A stretch of 48,622 nucleotides of DNA from Pseudorhodobacter ferrugineus DSM 5888 (lineage in GTDB: Bacteria; Pseudomonadota; Alphaproteobacteria; Rhodobacterales; Rhodobacteraceae): positions 1 to 48,622 of the forward strand of contig NZ_ATVN01000023.1 in NCBI RefSeq assembly GCF_000420745.1, read 5' to 3'. The translations under genes were made by a program, and so were the position numbers. Shown here in pieces: positions 27,436 to 36,053 of the stretch; position 1 is the first letter of the stretch; every line of letters starts with the position of its first letter. A model generated the notes under the pieces. The model was not told the DNA's origin. It saw only the letters and a list, made by a program, of their open reading frames with translations, and searched no databases.

Positions 27436-27887
27436 GCCGCCCCCTTTGCCCGCATCGACAGAATATCTACGGTGACATCAAGGTTGCCAGCCTGCTCGAA
27501 CGTCAGGGTGATGGGAAAGGTTTGGCCTTCGACCAGTGGATCGGTCAGGCCCATGAGCATCCCGTGAAATCCTCCCGGAGACAGAGCCACAGTTTGGCCT
27601 GCTGGAACGGGAATTGACGCAGCATGGGGCATCGCGGCGACACCATCTGTGACAGTGGTTTCATGCAGCATCGGCATGCTGGCCGCCGGTGTCGTGAGGC
27701 CAAGCAGGGCGTCATCCATCGCGCCGCTGTTGGTGATCTCCAGATACAAAACCGCTGGGCGCCCCGTTCCGATAGAGGCACGGGACCAAGCCTGTTGGAC
27801 GCTGATATCGCCGCTCGTAAAGGTTTCACAGGCTTGCGCCATTGGGGCCGCCAACAAAAATGCCATTGCAGGAAGGAGATTTTTCAT
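27417..27887 (-). CDS. PCu(A)C periplasmic copper chaperone
   Basis: PCuAC proteins carry Cu(I) in the periplasm, often to SCO or CuA. The 156-residue product has a signal peptide ending AQACE near residue 20 and the Met/His ligand pattern: PMLHETTVTDGVAAMPH, then GGFHGMLMGL. It is sandwiched between two SCO genes, which fits a chaperone relay. Confidence 0.92.
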   Translation of the reverse strand: MKNLLPAMAFLLAAPMAQACETFTSGDISVQQAWSRASIGTGRPAVLYLEITNSGAMDDALLGLTTPAASMPMLHETTVTDGVAAMPHAASIPVPAGQTVALSPGGFHGMLMGLTDPLVEGQTFPITLTFEQAGNLDVTVDILSMRAKGAACDDAK

Positions 27888-27890
27888 GTG

Positions 27891-28481
27891 TCAGAACCTC
27901 GATTTCAGATCGGAAAGAATGGCATCGGCAGGGGTGCCATAGTCGAATTGGCGCAACCAATCACCCTTCGGGCCGATAAGGTAAAGGGCTGCACTATGCG
28001 ACATGGTGTAGCCATCGGTAGCATCTGTCGCGTCCTCGCGCTCAAAGAATGTCTTGAAACTCTCCGCTGCTGCCCGCGTGGCCTCTGCATCACCCGTTAG
28101 CCCCAGAATGGCGGGGTGAAAGGCATGGGCAAAGGTGTCAATTCCCAACCTACGGTCACGTTCGGGATCAATCGAGATGAAGATGGGTTGCACCTTTGCC
28201 GCAGCATCGCCCAGATCGTCCATCACCTGTGCTACCTCGGACAGCGTGGTCGGACAGACATCAGGGCAATTGGTAAAGCCAAAGAACACCAGTTGAAACT
28301 TGCCTGCGAATTCGTCTGTTGTGCGAAGCTGGCCTGCGCCATCGGCCAGAAAAAATTCAGACCTAAACGTGGTTTCATGGGTTTGTGTGTTCATTTGGGG
28401 CCGCAGAATGAAGGCGCCATAGGCCAGGGCCGCAAGCCCGGCCATGACCCAAAGCCCGATCTGTATATGTCGAAGCCTCAT
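27891..28481 (-). CDS. SCO1/SenC-family copper protein II
   Basis: The 196-residue product has an N-terminal anchor (LWVMAGLAALAYGAFIL), FGFTNCPDVCPTTL with the Cys pair, an IDPERD motif and the ligand His in MSHSAALYL. All SCO ligands are intact. It follows dsbA by 34 bases and precedes the PCuAC gene by three, so the copper-delivery genes and the Dsb genes share a transcript. Confidence 0.92.
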   Translation of the reverse strand: MRLRHIQIGLWVMAGLAALAYGAFILRPQMNTQTHETTFRSEFFLADGAGQLRTTDEFAGKFQLVFFGFTNCPDVCPTTLSEVAQVMDDLGDAAAKVQPIFISIDPERDRRLGIDTFAHAFHPAILGLTGDAEATRAAAESFKTFFEREDATDATDGYTMSHSAALYLIGPKGDWLRQFDYGTPADAILSDLKSRF

Positions 28482-28515
28482 AGACGGCAGTCTCCATTAG
28501 CGTTTGTGATTGCAA

Positions 28516-29178
28516 TTAGCCTGCTTGTTCCACGGCTAGCCGAATGTCGGCAATCAGAGTATTGGCGCTGAAATTTTCTAGCCGCTTGCCATTCAGGAAA
28601 AATGTGGGGGTCTGGCGGATATTCAACGTCTCGACATCGGCGGCGTCCTGGTTCAGCACAGCGGTGGTGCCGGGAAACAGCATGTCGCCCTCGGCTTTGT
28701 CCAGATCAAGGCCAGCAGCCCCGGCGATTTCCCATGCCACATCCAGCGCAGGCGCGCCGTGAACAGCCCAGCCTGGCTGCTCTTCCAGCAAAGCGTCCAA
28801 AACAGGCTCGAACAGATCCTGACGCCGCGCGGCTTCCAGCATCCGCACGACCTCATCTGACCCTTCGTGAAACACGGTGTAGCGCAACACAATTCGCAAC
28901 TGCGTCGGGAATTCTTTGCGCAACTGCTGCAACACGGGGTGATAGGCGCGGCACGCCTCACAGGACGGGTCGAAAAACTCGACCAGCGTCACAGGGGCAT
29001 CGACCGGGCCAAGGATGGGCGAATAGGGCCGGATCAGAACAGCGTCATCGGAAATAGGGGCTGTTGCTGCGGCAAGGGCGGTGTCACGTTGACGCTGACG
29101 GGTGACGTAAAACGCGCCGCCACCAAAGGCGACCAGGCCCAAAGCGGTCGAGCCGATAACAAAAGCGCGGCGGTTCAT
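28516..29178 (-). CDS. dsbA: DsbA-family thiol oxidoreductase
   Basis: The 220-residue product has a membrane/signal segment (about 5-26), then a thioredoxin fold with active site CEAC in FFDPSCEACRAYHP (near 71) and the cis-Pro loop QTPTFFLNG near 200. It would oxidise or rearrange thiols of periplasmic proteins. It overlaps dsbB by an ATGA, forming a matched pair. The CxxC differs from the CPHC of classical DsbA, so the redox bias may differ. Confidence 0.88.
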   Translation of the reverse strand: MNRRAFVIGSTALGLVAFGGGAFYVTRQRQRDTALAAATAPISDDAVLIRPYSPILGPVDAPVTLVEFFDPSCEACRAYHPVLQQLRKEFPTQLRIVLRYTVFHEGSDEVVRMLEAARRQDLFEPVLDALLEEQPGWAVHGAPALDVAWEIAGAAGLDLDKAEGDMLFPGTTAVLNQDAADVETLNIRQTPTFFLNGKRLENFSANTLIADIRLAVEQAG

Positions 29179-29618
29179 GCGCGGGTTCCTTTCAGTAAGC
29201 TAAGATTGGCCAGGATGGCCGCAAAAGCGATGGTTGATAGATAGGGCAAGGGCATCCCAAGGACCACCTGCGCCTGATCCGTGCAGGAAGGACCTGATGC
29301 GGTGCAAGGTACGATGGCGGCAGGGATCAGCCCAGCATAAAGCCCACTATGCCAAAGTGCCAGTGCCAGTCCCGCCAGTGCGAGGGGCAGCGCGTATATC
29401 CGCACTCCGGTATCACCACGCAATGTGGCTATCCCCAAAAGCGGCACCAAAGGAAACATGGCGATGCGCTGATACCAACACAGAGTGCAGGGCATCTGGC
29501 CCAGCACCTCACCGATGAACAGCGCAGCCAAGGTGGCGACAAGGGCAATCCCGAAAGCTACCGCCAGCGCCCCTTCCAAACGGAAAGTTGTAAGGTCTCC
29601 GTTTTCACGCATCGGCAT
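29175..29618 (-). CDS. dsbB: DsbB-family disulfide oxidase
   Basis: The 147-residue four-helix membrane protein has both DsbB cysteine pairs: CTLC in QMPCTLCWYQR (near 42) and the periplasmic pair in VPCTASGPSCTDQ (near 105-112). It re-oxidises its DsbA partner with quinones. It overlaps the upstream lspA fusion by 14 bases. Confidence 0.9.
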   Translation of the reverse strand: MPMRENGDLTTFRLEGALAVAFGIALVATLAALFIGEVLGQMPCTLCWYQRIAMFPLVPLLGIATLRGDTGVRIYALPLALAGLALALWHSGLYAGLIPAAIVPCTASGPSCTDQAQVVLGMPLPYLSTIAFAAILANLSLLKGTRA

Positions 29619-30702
29619 TCTCCTGCTCAGGCGCCTTACGCAGCATTGCCAAAATCAATGCCACCGCCCCAAGACTGATCGCCACATCAGCCATATTGAA
29701 TGTCGGCCAATGCCACGCCCTCCAATAGACGTCGAGAAAATCTGTAACCATGCCTTGCCGCGCCCGATCAATGATGTTCCCGAGCGATCCACCGACAACC
29801 AGAGTCAGCCCCAGCCGTTCCCATCGGTTGTTCGTCCGCAGCGCCATGATGGCGATGCCCAGGGTCAACGCACCGGTCAGGGCAATCATGGCCCATGGCC
29901 TGCCTGCCATGACCCCGGACAACAAGCCAAAACTGGCACCTTCATTAAAGCCAAGAGCGAGATTAAACCCTGGCGAGACAGGATAGACATCCCCTTGCGT
30001 CAACCACACAAGCGCCATGAGCTTTGTGATCTGATCAAAAGCGACCACACAAAGCAGAACAAGACCCATCGCAAAACGCGTTTCCGGAATCTCTGCCCAC
30101 AATCCGATCCAGCGTGGAACATCCTTGCAATATGTCAGGTAGGCCTGCCCAAGTGTGCGGGCCAAAGCAGCTTCCTCTGATCGGATTTGCAGGCTGGCCG
30201 AGGTCAGGAATATCACGACAGCCGCCGCGGTCGGCAGCGCAGGGATTGCCAGTGCCACACCAGCCAATAGCAAAGCCTGCCCCAAAAAAGCAGGGTTGCG
30301 GCTGATGCGAAACAACCCGGTTTGTACCAGCGCCCCGGTATCGGCCTGAGGAACACCTACCCGCCAAGATGCCCCCATCGACCTTTGGGCCGCAAAGGCG
30401 ACCATCGTGCCAACTGCGGAGACGCATATCCCAATAATGCTAAGGGCGGCAAACGCGCCTTCGGTCCACAGCGGGTCGGCCTTGTGCAAGGCCGGAACTG
30501 CCAGCCAGAGCATCGGTCCAAAGCCCGCCAACACAAAGGATGAGCGAAAACCAAGCGCAGCGAGGCGATCTTGGCCTTTGGCCTTGTCAAACAGCCAGAC
30601 CGATTGTCCGATCGCGCGTGAGGCATTTGCATTGCCCCAGACAAACAGGGCCAGATATCCCGCCAACACGGCAAGGGCGGCCCAACCAAACAGCGATATC
30701 AC
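29605..30702 (-). CDS. Fusion: isoprenylcysteine-methyltransferase-like domain + signal peptidase II (LspA)
   Basis: The 365-residue product joins two membrane enzymes. Residues ~1-200 look like the ICMT/PEMT methyltransferase family (GLFRISRNPAFLGQALLLAG, then EEAALARTLGQAYL and VPRWI). Residues ~205-365 are signal peptidase II, which cuts lipoprotein signal peptides after lipid attachment: FNEGASFGLLSG, then GNIIDRARQG and FNMADVAISLG, holding both catalytic Asp residues. No stop or frameshift separates the halves. LspA is known beside Cd/Zn/Pb pumps (pbrC-type genes) and methyltransferases of this family also occur there, so both roles may concern cadA-linked stress. The GTG start has GGGAGG ahead and begins one base after the cadA stop. 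Confidence 0.88.
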   Translation of the reverse strand: MISLFGWAALAVLAGYLALFVWGNANASRAIGQSVWLFDKAKGQDRLAALGFRSSFVLAGFGPMLWLAVPALHKADPLWTEGAFAALSIIGICVSAVGTMVAFAAQRSMGASWRVGVPQADTGALVQTGLFRISRNPAFLGQALLLAGVALAIPALPTAAAVVIFLTSASLQIRSEEAALARTLGQAYLTYCKDVPRWIGLWAEIPETRFAMGLVLLCVVAFDQITKLMALVWLTQGDVYPVSPGFNLALGFNEGASFGLLSGVMAGRPWAMIALTGALTLGIAIMALRTNNRWERLGLTLVVGGSLGNIIDRARQGMVTDFLDVYWRAWHWPTFNMADVAISLGAVALILAMLRKAPEQENADA

Positions 30703-30703
30703 G

Positions 30704-32971
30704 TCAACCCTCCCGCTCAGGATTAAAGCGCAGCAGGCGAAGCGCGTTCAGGGTAACCAGCACGGTGGCACCGGTATCAGCCAGAATGGCGATCCACAGC
30801 CCAGTAATTCCCAACACGGAGGTCACGAGAAAGACCGCCTTCAGCCCCAGCGCCAGTGTCACGTTCTGACGGATGTTGGCCATCGCCGCCCGCGCCAGGC
30901 GGATTTGCGCAGGCACATCCGTCACCCGGTCGCGCAGAATGGCGGCATCTGCGGTTTCCAGCGCCACATCGGTGCCCGACCCCATCGCTACGCCAACAGA
31001 CGCCTGTTTCAGCGCCGGCGCGTCATTGATGCCGTCACCAATCATCATCACATGACCGGTCTCACCCATCTTCTTGATCGCCGTCAACTTGTCCTCGGGC
31101 ATCATTTCCGCCTGAAACTCTATGCCGAGGCCGCCCGCAATAGCCGCTGCGGTGCGTGGGTTGTCGCCTGTCAGAACCACTGGGGTGATCCCCATGGCGC
31201 GCAACTGGCGCACCGCATCAGCGGCATCGCTGCGCGGCTCATCACGCAGCGCAAACAAGGCCAGCGGCTCGCGGGCGCGGTAAAGCACAGCAACCGTCTT
31301 TCCCTCTTCCTCCAGCGCTGACGCCTGGCGCAACCCGATCCCGTCCAGACCACCTTGCTCCATTGCATATTTGGGGTTGGTGACCCAGACGGATGCACCG
31401 TCAATCACCGCCTCGACCCCTTTACCTAGGATCGCACGGGCGTCCTGCGCCGCCAAAACAGGGGCATTCGCTTCCCTAGCCTTGCCGGAAATCGCCAAGG
31501 CAAGAGGATGGCTGGACCCTGCTTCAACCGCTGCGGCAAGCGACAGCACAGCGCTCCCATCCAGCGCGCCCAGTGCCACCACATCCGTCACCACAGGGCG
31601 GCCATGCGTCAGAGTGCCGGTCTTATCAAAGGCCACATGTGTGGTCTTGGCGGCGGCCTCGATCACCGCCCCGCCTTTCATCAACAGCCCCTTGCGCGCA
31701 CCTGCAGACATCGCCGAGGCAATGGACGCAGGCACCGAAATCACCAGCGCACAAGGGCAACCGATCAGCAAAAGCGCGAGGCCGCGATAAACCCATGTGT
31801 CCCATGACTGCCCAAACATGAGGGGGGGCACGAGGATAACCAGCAGCGCTACGCCTACGATTGCAGGCATATACCAACGGCTGAACCGATCGATGAACCG
31901 TTCTGTCGGCGCGCGGGCCTCCTCGGCCTCTTCCACCAATTGGATAATGCGGGAAATTGTGTTGTCTTGTGCAGCTTTGGTCACTCTCACGCTCAAGGCG
32001 GCCTCGGTATTGATGGAGCCTGCAAAGACCGCATCGCCTGGCCCCTTGGTGCGCGGCACGCTTTCGCCCGTTACCGGGCTTTCATCGATGCCACTTGTGC
32101 CCGATGCAATCTCACCATCCGCTGGGATGCGATCACCGGGACGCACCAGAACGATCTGGCCCACAGTCAGGGTTTCCGCGGGAACTTCACGGGTGGTGCC
32201 ATTTTCCTCCAGCAGCGCCGTTTTGGGCACGAGATTGGCCAATGCACGAATGCCGTCACGCGCTTTGTTGGCCGCAACGCCTTCCAGCACCTCGCCCACC
32301 GCAAACAAAAAGACCACCAGCGCCGCCTCTTCCGCCGCGTTGATGAACAGCGCGCCTATGGCGGCAATGGTCATCAGGCTTTCGATGGTAAAAGGTTGGC
32401 CGACGCGCAGCGCGGCAAAGGCCCGTTTGGCCACTGGGGCCACTCCGATGAGGCAGGCGATGAAAAACGCCCAATAGCCGATCTCAGACGAAGTCAAAAG
32501 TTCGATGCCCCAGGCGACCACCAAAAGAATGCCGGTCACGATGACCAGTTGGCCCTTGGAGGTCTGATACCAACGCTTGCCCCTGTCGGCGGGGTCGTCA
32601 TGCACATGGCCTGCACTGCCGTGGCCCGCATCAGGGCTGGATTTGGCGTCATGGTCATGGCCGTCGTGATCGGAATGATCCTGCGCACCTGCCTGCTCGG
32701 GCATCACAAACCCCTTCCGCGCGGCGGCCTCGCCCTTTGGCGCAATGCCGTAGCCAAGTGATTTGACCGTCGCCTCAATCCGCCCGCGGGGGGTTTGCGC
32801 CTCATCCAGTGTCAACCGCAGGCGTTCGGTCATCAGTGCCACACTGATATCAGAAACCCCCGGCAGCCGCCCCACCGCATCCTTGATCTTGTTGGCACAA
32901 GATCCGCAGTCCATGCCCGAAACGGTCCATTCGCAACTGCTGTCGGTTTGTTCAACGGGTGGCGTGGTCAT
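30704..32971 (-). CDS. cadA: CadA/ZntA-type P1B heavy-metal ATPase
   Basis: The 755-residue pump uses ATP to export Zn(II), Cd(II) or Pb(II). In order: an HMA domain with MDCGSC (residues 20-25), a His/Asp-rich linker (about 95-130), the CPC transport motif in LIGCPCALVISVPASI, phosphorylation site DKTGTLTHG, and GDGINDAPALK. The CPC context and His-rich linker favour Zn/Cd over Cu(I). The longer frame to 33034 is rejected because the ATG at 33016 lies in the MerR-type promoter; ATG 32971 has GGAG seven bases ahead. It heads an eight-gene run to 26355 with gaps of 34 bases or less. Confidence 0.93.
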   Translation of the reverse strand: MTTPPVEQTDSSCEWTVSGMDCGSCANKIKDAVGRLPGVSDISVALMTERLRLTLDEAQTPRGRIEATVKSLGYGIAPKGEAAARKGFVMPEQAGAQDHSDHDGHDHDAKSSPDAGHGSAGHVHDDPADRGKRWYQTSKGQLVIVTGILLVVAWGIELLTSSEIGYWAFFIACLIGVAPVAKRAFAALRVGQPFTIESLMTIAAIGALFINAAEEAALVVFLFAVGEVLEGVAANKARDGIRALANLVPKTALLEENGTTREVPAETLTVGQIVLVRPGDRIPADGEIASGTSGIDESPVTGESVPRTKGPGDAVFAGSINTEAALSVRVTKAAQDNTISRIIQLVEEAEEARAPTERFIDRFSRWYMPAIVGVALLVILVPPLMFGQSWDTWVYRGLALLLIGCPCALVISVPASIASAMSAGARKGLLMKGGAVIEAAAKTTHVAFDKTGTLTHGRPVVTDVVALGALDGSAVLSLAAAVEAGSSHPLALAISGKAREANAPVLAAQDARAILGKGVEAVIDGASVWVTNPKYAMEQGGLDGIGLRQASALEEEGKTVAVLYRAREPLALFALRDEPRSDAADAVRQLRAMGITPVVLTGDNPRTAAAIAGGLGIEFQAEMMPEDKLTAIKKMGETGHVMMIGDGINDAPALKQASVGVAMGSGTDVALETADAAILRDRVTDVPAQIRLARAAMANIRQNVTLALGLKAVFLVTSVLGITGLWIAILADTGATVLVTLNALRLLRFNPEREG

Positions 32972-33015
32972 ATCTGTCTCCGGTCTGGTCAAGGCATTGC
33001 TCTTATTGATTCCCA

Positions 33016-33046
33016 TCTCTAATGTCTCTAGCAACTAGAGGTTCAA
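33016..33046 (-). promoter_or_regulatory. MerR-type promoter and operator for cadA
   Basis: Minus-strand TTGAAC (33046-33041) and TAGAGA (33021-33016) are 19 bases apart, the long spacer MerR activators correct by twisting DNA. Between them lies a perfect dyad CTCTAG-TTG-CTAGAG (33040-33026). The regulator gene begins 10 bases away in the other direction. Confidence 0.8.
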
Positions 33047-33056
33047 GAGGTTTTTT

Positions 33057-33494
33057 ATGCTGACCATCGGAAAGTTAAGCAGGACTGCCGGCGTCAAAGT
33101 GCCGACGATCCGCTATTATGAAGAAATCGGTCTGCTGCCCGAAGCGGAACGAAGCGCCGGAAATCAGCGGCTTTATGGCACCGCCACAATGGACCGGCTG
33201 ACCTTCATCCGCCATGCCCGTGAGCTGGGCTTCACGCTGGAGGCCATCCGCGATCTGCTCAGCCTGTCCGATACCCCCGATCAATCCTGTGCGGCGGCGG
33301 ATCAGATCGCAAAGGCACAACTTGTCGCCGTGCGTGACCGCCTTGCCCGCCTGCGCGCCTTGGAAATCGAGTTGGAACGTATGATTGCCCAATGCGCCCA
33401 TGGCACCATCGCCGATTGCCGCGTGATTGAGGTGCTGGGGAACCATGATCTGTGCGGCCATGCGCATAACGCGTCGGATCACCCATCCCTATAA
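33057..33494 (+). CDS. MerR-family metal regulator, CadR/ZntR/PbrR type
   Basis: The 145-residue product has the MerR winged helix (LTIGKLSRTAGVKVPTIRYY), the long dimerisation helix, and a C-terminal metal loop with QSC (near 79), QCAHGTIADC (near 112-121) and a tail NHDLCGHAH. This Cys layout matches Cd/Zn/Pb sensors, not CueR. It should sense the divalent metal and switch on cadA from the shared 19-bp-spacer promoter. An AAGAGG ribosome site precedes the ATG. It ends two bases from the convergent DedA gene. Confidence 0.92.
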   Translation: MLTIGKLSRTAGVKVPTIRYYEEIGLLPEAERSAGNQRLYGTATMDRLTFIRHARELGFTLEAIRDLLSLSDTPDQSCAAADQIAKAQLVAVRDRLARLRALEIELERMIAQCAHGTIADCRVIEVLGNHDLCGHAHNASDHPSL

Positions 33495-33496
33495 CG

Positions 33497-34063
33497 TCAG
33501 CCGACCGTCCGCGAGAGCCGCCGCCATCCCAGAATAGCAAGGCCGAGAAAAACCAAAAGCAGCACGATGCTGAAGGTGCCCCACCCGTCAACCACCGCAC
33601 GCTCAATCGCGGCGCCAAGGTAATATCCAGCACCCACCAACAGCCCCGTCCATAGCAAAGCCGAGGAAGCATTCAACACCGTAAACACCGGCCACTTCAT
33701 TTGCGTCAGACCCACAGGCAGCGCCCCAATTGTGCGCATTCCCTTGGGATAACGATAGATGAAGATATAAGCCCAGCCATAGGCATCCAGCATTGATTCG
33801 GCTTTGCCCATCAGCGCCAAAAGACGCGGCCGTGACGCCAGAAAGCCTGCGCCAAACCGCCGCGCCACGGCAAAGCGCAATTCATCACCCAAATAGCCAC
33901 CCGCAAATGTCGCAACCGCGACCAGTGCGACATCCAGCGCCCCGGCTTGCGCCGCATACCCCCCGAACAACGGCAAAGACCCGCTTTTCAAGGCGCAATA
34001 GCCAAAAAGCAGCAGGTAAACCAATGTGCCATACTGCGAAATCAGAGAGATAATAGCTTCCAA
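33497..34063 (-). CDS. DedA/VTT-domain membrane protein
   Basis: The 188-residue product has the DedA pattern: an N-terminal re-entrant segment, GGYLGDELRFAVARRFG, then FIYRYPKGMRTIGALPVGLTQM and C-terminal membrane helices. DedA proteins include undecaprenyl-phosphate and phospholipid flippases and are often linked to envelope stress. It is last in the 38629-33497 operon, 267 bases after the previous gene, so it may have its own promoter. Confidence 0.88.
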   Translation of the reverse strand: MEAIISLISQYGTLVYLLLFGYCALKSGSLPLFGGYAAQAGALDVALVAVATFAGGYLGDELRFAVARRFGAGFLASRPRLLALMGKAESMLDAYGWAYIFIYRYPKGMRTIGALPVGLTQMKWPVFTVLNASSALLWTGLLVGAGYYLGAAIERAVVDGWGTFSIVLLLVFLGLAILGWRRLSRTVG

Positions 34064-34329
34064 GAAAAACGATCCTTTAGGCGAAAGTTTTGTTGAGTGG
34101 CCGATGCTTATGGATCATGTAGCGTTCTGCCCTCAGCGTTAGATACATAGCGGACCCGCGCGGTGATGGCATTGGCGAACAATGATCTTTTTTGGAAATA
34201 TACGCCCCTCCCCTCGGAATAGATCAATATGAGCCAGCATGCCTGTGGAGGTGAAGCCGAGCATCAGGAGCGAGCCGATGCTGCCGGTCCAGCCGAGAAT
34301 TCGGCAAAGATGCTATACCGCAAAACCCA
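34064..34329. other. Intergenic stretch with a possible gene remnant
   Basis: On the minus strand a ~55-codon frame without a good start encodes GWTGSIGSLLMLGFTSTGML and then polar sequence, reading like a broken membrane protein. It has no recognisable family. A promoter for the DedA gene may lie near 34070-34110. Confidence 0.25.
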
Positions 34330-34821
34330 TCATTGATTGCATTTGTCATTAAAGGTCTGTCCTGCCCACCAGAACGCGACCAAGGGAATAACAATCCATT
34401 GCAAAACCGGCGACAGGCCCGCATCGAGGAACGGAATGATCGGCATCAAATCTGAATAGGCCCAAGCTTCGCGGATCGTGATATTGAGCCATTCGCTGAA
34501 GAAAGTATATCCCAAGCCGAAAGCTACAGTCAAAGCTCTTACGGAACGCCGCGTCGCAGCGAAATAGGGCCAGCCTTTGCCTATCAGTATCAAGACGAGC
34601 ATCAGTGTGCTTAGGGCGATCAGGATATCCCCACCCGTGCAATGAACGGCCGCAAAGACGATCTCCTTCCAACTGCCCGCGGTCCAAATCGTGTAAAGCG
34701 GCATGTGTGCAAACTCCCAGATCAGATTGGCTGGGATGATCACTGAAAAATATCGACGAACTGCGGTTAAAGAAATCGCGTCCGTCAACGACGGCATGAC
34801 GCCTATTGTGGGATCGCTCAT
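34330..34821 (-). CDS. Unknown multi-pass membrane protein
   Basis: The 163-residue product has four to five membrane helices. Polar residues sit inside or beside them in a way that looks conserved: NLIWEFAHMPLYTIW, VHCTGGDILIA and GYTFFSEWLNI. His, Glu and Cys in helices could bind metal or haem, but no named family is recognised. It lies between a TlpA-like thioredoxin and DedA in the copper operon. Confidence 0.75.
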   Translation of the reverse strand: MSDPTIGVMPSLTDAISLTAVRRYFSVIIPANLIWEFAHMPLYTIWTAGSWKEIVFAAVHCTGGDILIALSTLMLVLILIGKGWPYFAATRRSVRALTVAFGLGYTFFSEWLNITIREAWAYSDLMPIIPFLDAGLSPVLQWIVIPLVAFWWAGQTFNDKCNQ

Positions 34822-34861
34822 TGGCCCTCCTGGCTCGGTTTCCCATTTGGGTTGGCGATGT

Positions 34862-35374
34862 TCATTCTATAAAATCCCGCAAGAAGGACACCATCTTTGG
34901 ATCGTCCCATTTGGCCGGCCCGATCAGTCGCCCAAGCTCTTGCCCTTTATCGTCAATCAGGATTGTCGTCGGCAGGCCAATTGCGCGCAGCGCGGTCATC
35001 GACAACATGGTATTGTCGACATACATGGTAAGGTTATTAACGCCAATATCATTGTAAAAGCGTCGGACTGCGGGCGCACCTGCCCTGTCTATCGACAGAG
35101 CAACCACCTCGAAAACATCGCTCCCTAGTTCTGCCTGTAGCGCATCCAGCGTCGGCATCTCTTCTCGGCATGGAACGCACCATGTCGCCCACAGGTTCAC
35201 GAGGATGACCTTACCTCGAAAATCTTCCATATCTCCCCGACGGCCGTCTTCTGTCAGATAGCGCACATTGACGATCGGTTGTGGCATTGCACGGACAGCA
35301 AACCCTTGCGGTCCCGCGAACGCTATTCCAAAAGACCATGCCCATACAATCAGAGCCCGCGTAAAATGTTTCAT
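34862..35374 (-). CDS. TlpA/ResA-like periplasmic thioredoxin
   Basis: The 170-residue product has a signal peptide (about 1-22), a thioredoxin fold with active site WCVPC in VNLWATWCVPCREEMPTL, and the cis-Pro in GLPTTILID. It should reduce periplasmic disulfides, for example in cytochrome c or SCO-type proteins. It follows cytochrome c by about 100 bases. A 21-codon frame at 35371-35436 overlaps its ATG but has no support. Confidence 0.88.
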   Translation of the reverse strand: MKHFTRALIVWAWSFGIAFAGPQGFAVRAMPQPIVNVRYLTEDGRRGDMEDFRGKVILVNLWATWCVPCREEMPTLDALQAELGSDVFEVVALSIDRAGAPAVRRFYNDIGVNNLTMYVDNTMLSMTALRAIGLPTTILIDDKGQELGRLIGPAKWDDPKMVSFLRDFIE

Positions 35375-35473
35375 TGCGTTGGTCCCTTGGCAGTTTTGCG
35401 TTTCAAATTACGGATCGCCAGCAGAGGCACCAGCATGAGCTTGGGGGTTCATTCTTGCTTGCAGACTTCTGCG

Positions 35474-35899
35474 TCATGGTTGTACCTTCTCATCCGCTTG
35501 GCTGCGGCTTTCCTGCAATTCGCGGATCCGGTCGGGCCATGTGTTCTTGATAAAGGCCAAGATTTCCACAATTTCTTCATCCTTCAGCACTTCTTCGAAA
35601 CCGGGCATGTCGCTTTCATAGCCGTTCCCGACGATCGCCGCAGTTCCACGCTTTACGATGTCAGTCAATATGCGGTCCGAATGATGCCAAGTATGCCCCG
35701 ATGGGTCATGCGGTGGGGCGGGCAATCTGCCGTTTGGCAATCTTGAGCGCCACTCAGGCTGCCCCTCAAGGTTAGCACCGTGGCAACTGGCGCAGTTTTC
35801 TTGATAAAGGCGCGCGCCCGTGGGTATGTCGTTCTGCGCCGCAACCGGTAAGACCGTTGCGGTGAACAAAAATGCGGAGAGCCTAATGGTGTTTTTCAC
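35474..35899 (-). CDS. Single-haem class I cytochrome c
   Basis: The 141-residue product has a signal peptide ending VAAQ, one haem site CASCH near residue 37, and a likely axial Met in ESDMPGFEEVL near 106. The fold spacing is that of small c-type cytochromes. It could pass electrons to or from the multicopper oxidase upstream. The start is GTG behind AGGAGG. Confidence 0.9.
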   Translation of the reverse strand: MKNTIRLSAFLFTATVLPVAAQNDIPTGARLYQENCASCHGANLEGQPEWRSRLPNGRLPAPPHDPSGHTWHHSDRILTDIVKRGTAAIVGNGYESDMPGFEEVLKDEEIVEILAFIKNTWPDRIRELQESRSQADEKVQP

Positions 35900-36041
35900 T
35901 GCGCTTCCGCCTCCTTGTTGCGAGCCACCTACAGAGGATGAAAAATGCCACGAACAACGACAAGATAAGCAGGACGCAAACCGCCCAGGCCAATCCCATC
36001 ATCAACAGGCTGTCGCCGCTACTGGCACCTTCAATCCGCAT
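35883..36041 (-). CDS. 52-residue single-pass membrane protein
   Basis: This short frame starts MRIEGASSGDSLLMMGLAWA, has one membrane helix (about 11-38) and a strongly basic tail (CRWLATRRRKRSEKHH). It begins 12 bases after the previous small gene and overlaps the cytochrome c start by 17 bases, so it sits exactly in the operon spacing. The helix-plus-basic-tail form fits a small assembly or anchoring factor. No family is recognised. Confidence 0.55.
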   Translation of the reverse strand: MRIEGASSGDSLLMMGLAWAVCVLLILSLFVAFFILCRWLATRRRKRSEKHH

Positions 36042-36053
36042 CTCGGTGCCTTA

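Noticed and set aside
33016-33034. cadA starting at 33034 or 33016
   Set aside because: Both starts fall within the MerR-type promoter, and 32971 has a clear ribosome site.
35371-35436. A 21-codon frame whose stop overlaps the TlpA-like start
   Set aside because: It has no ribosome site or family character, and an overlap of this kind is easily met by chance.
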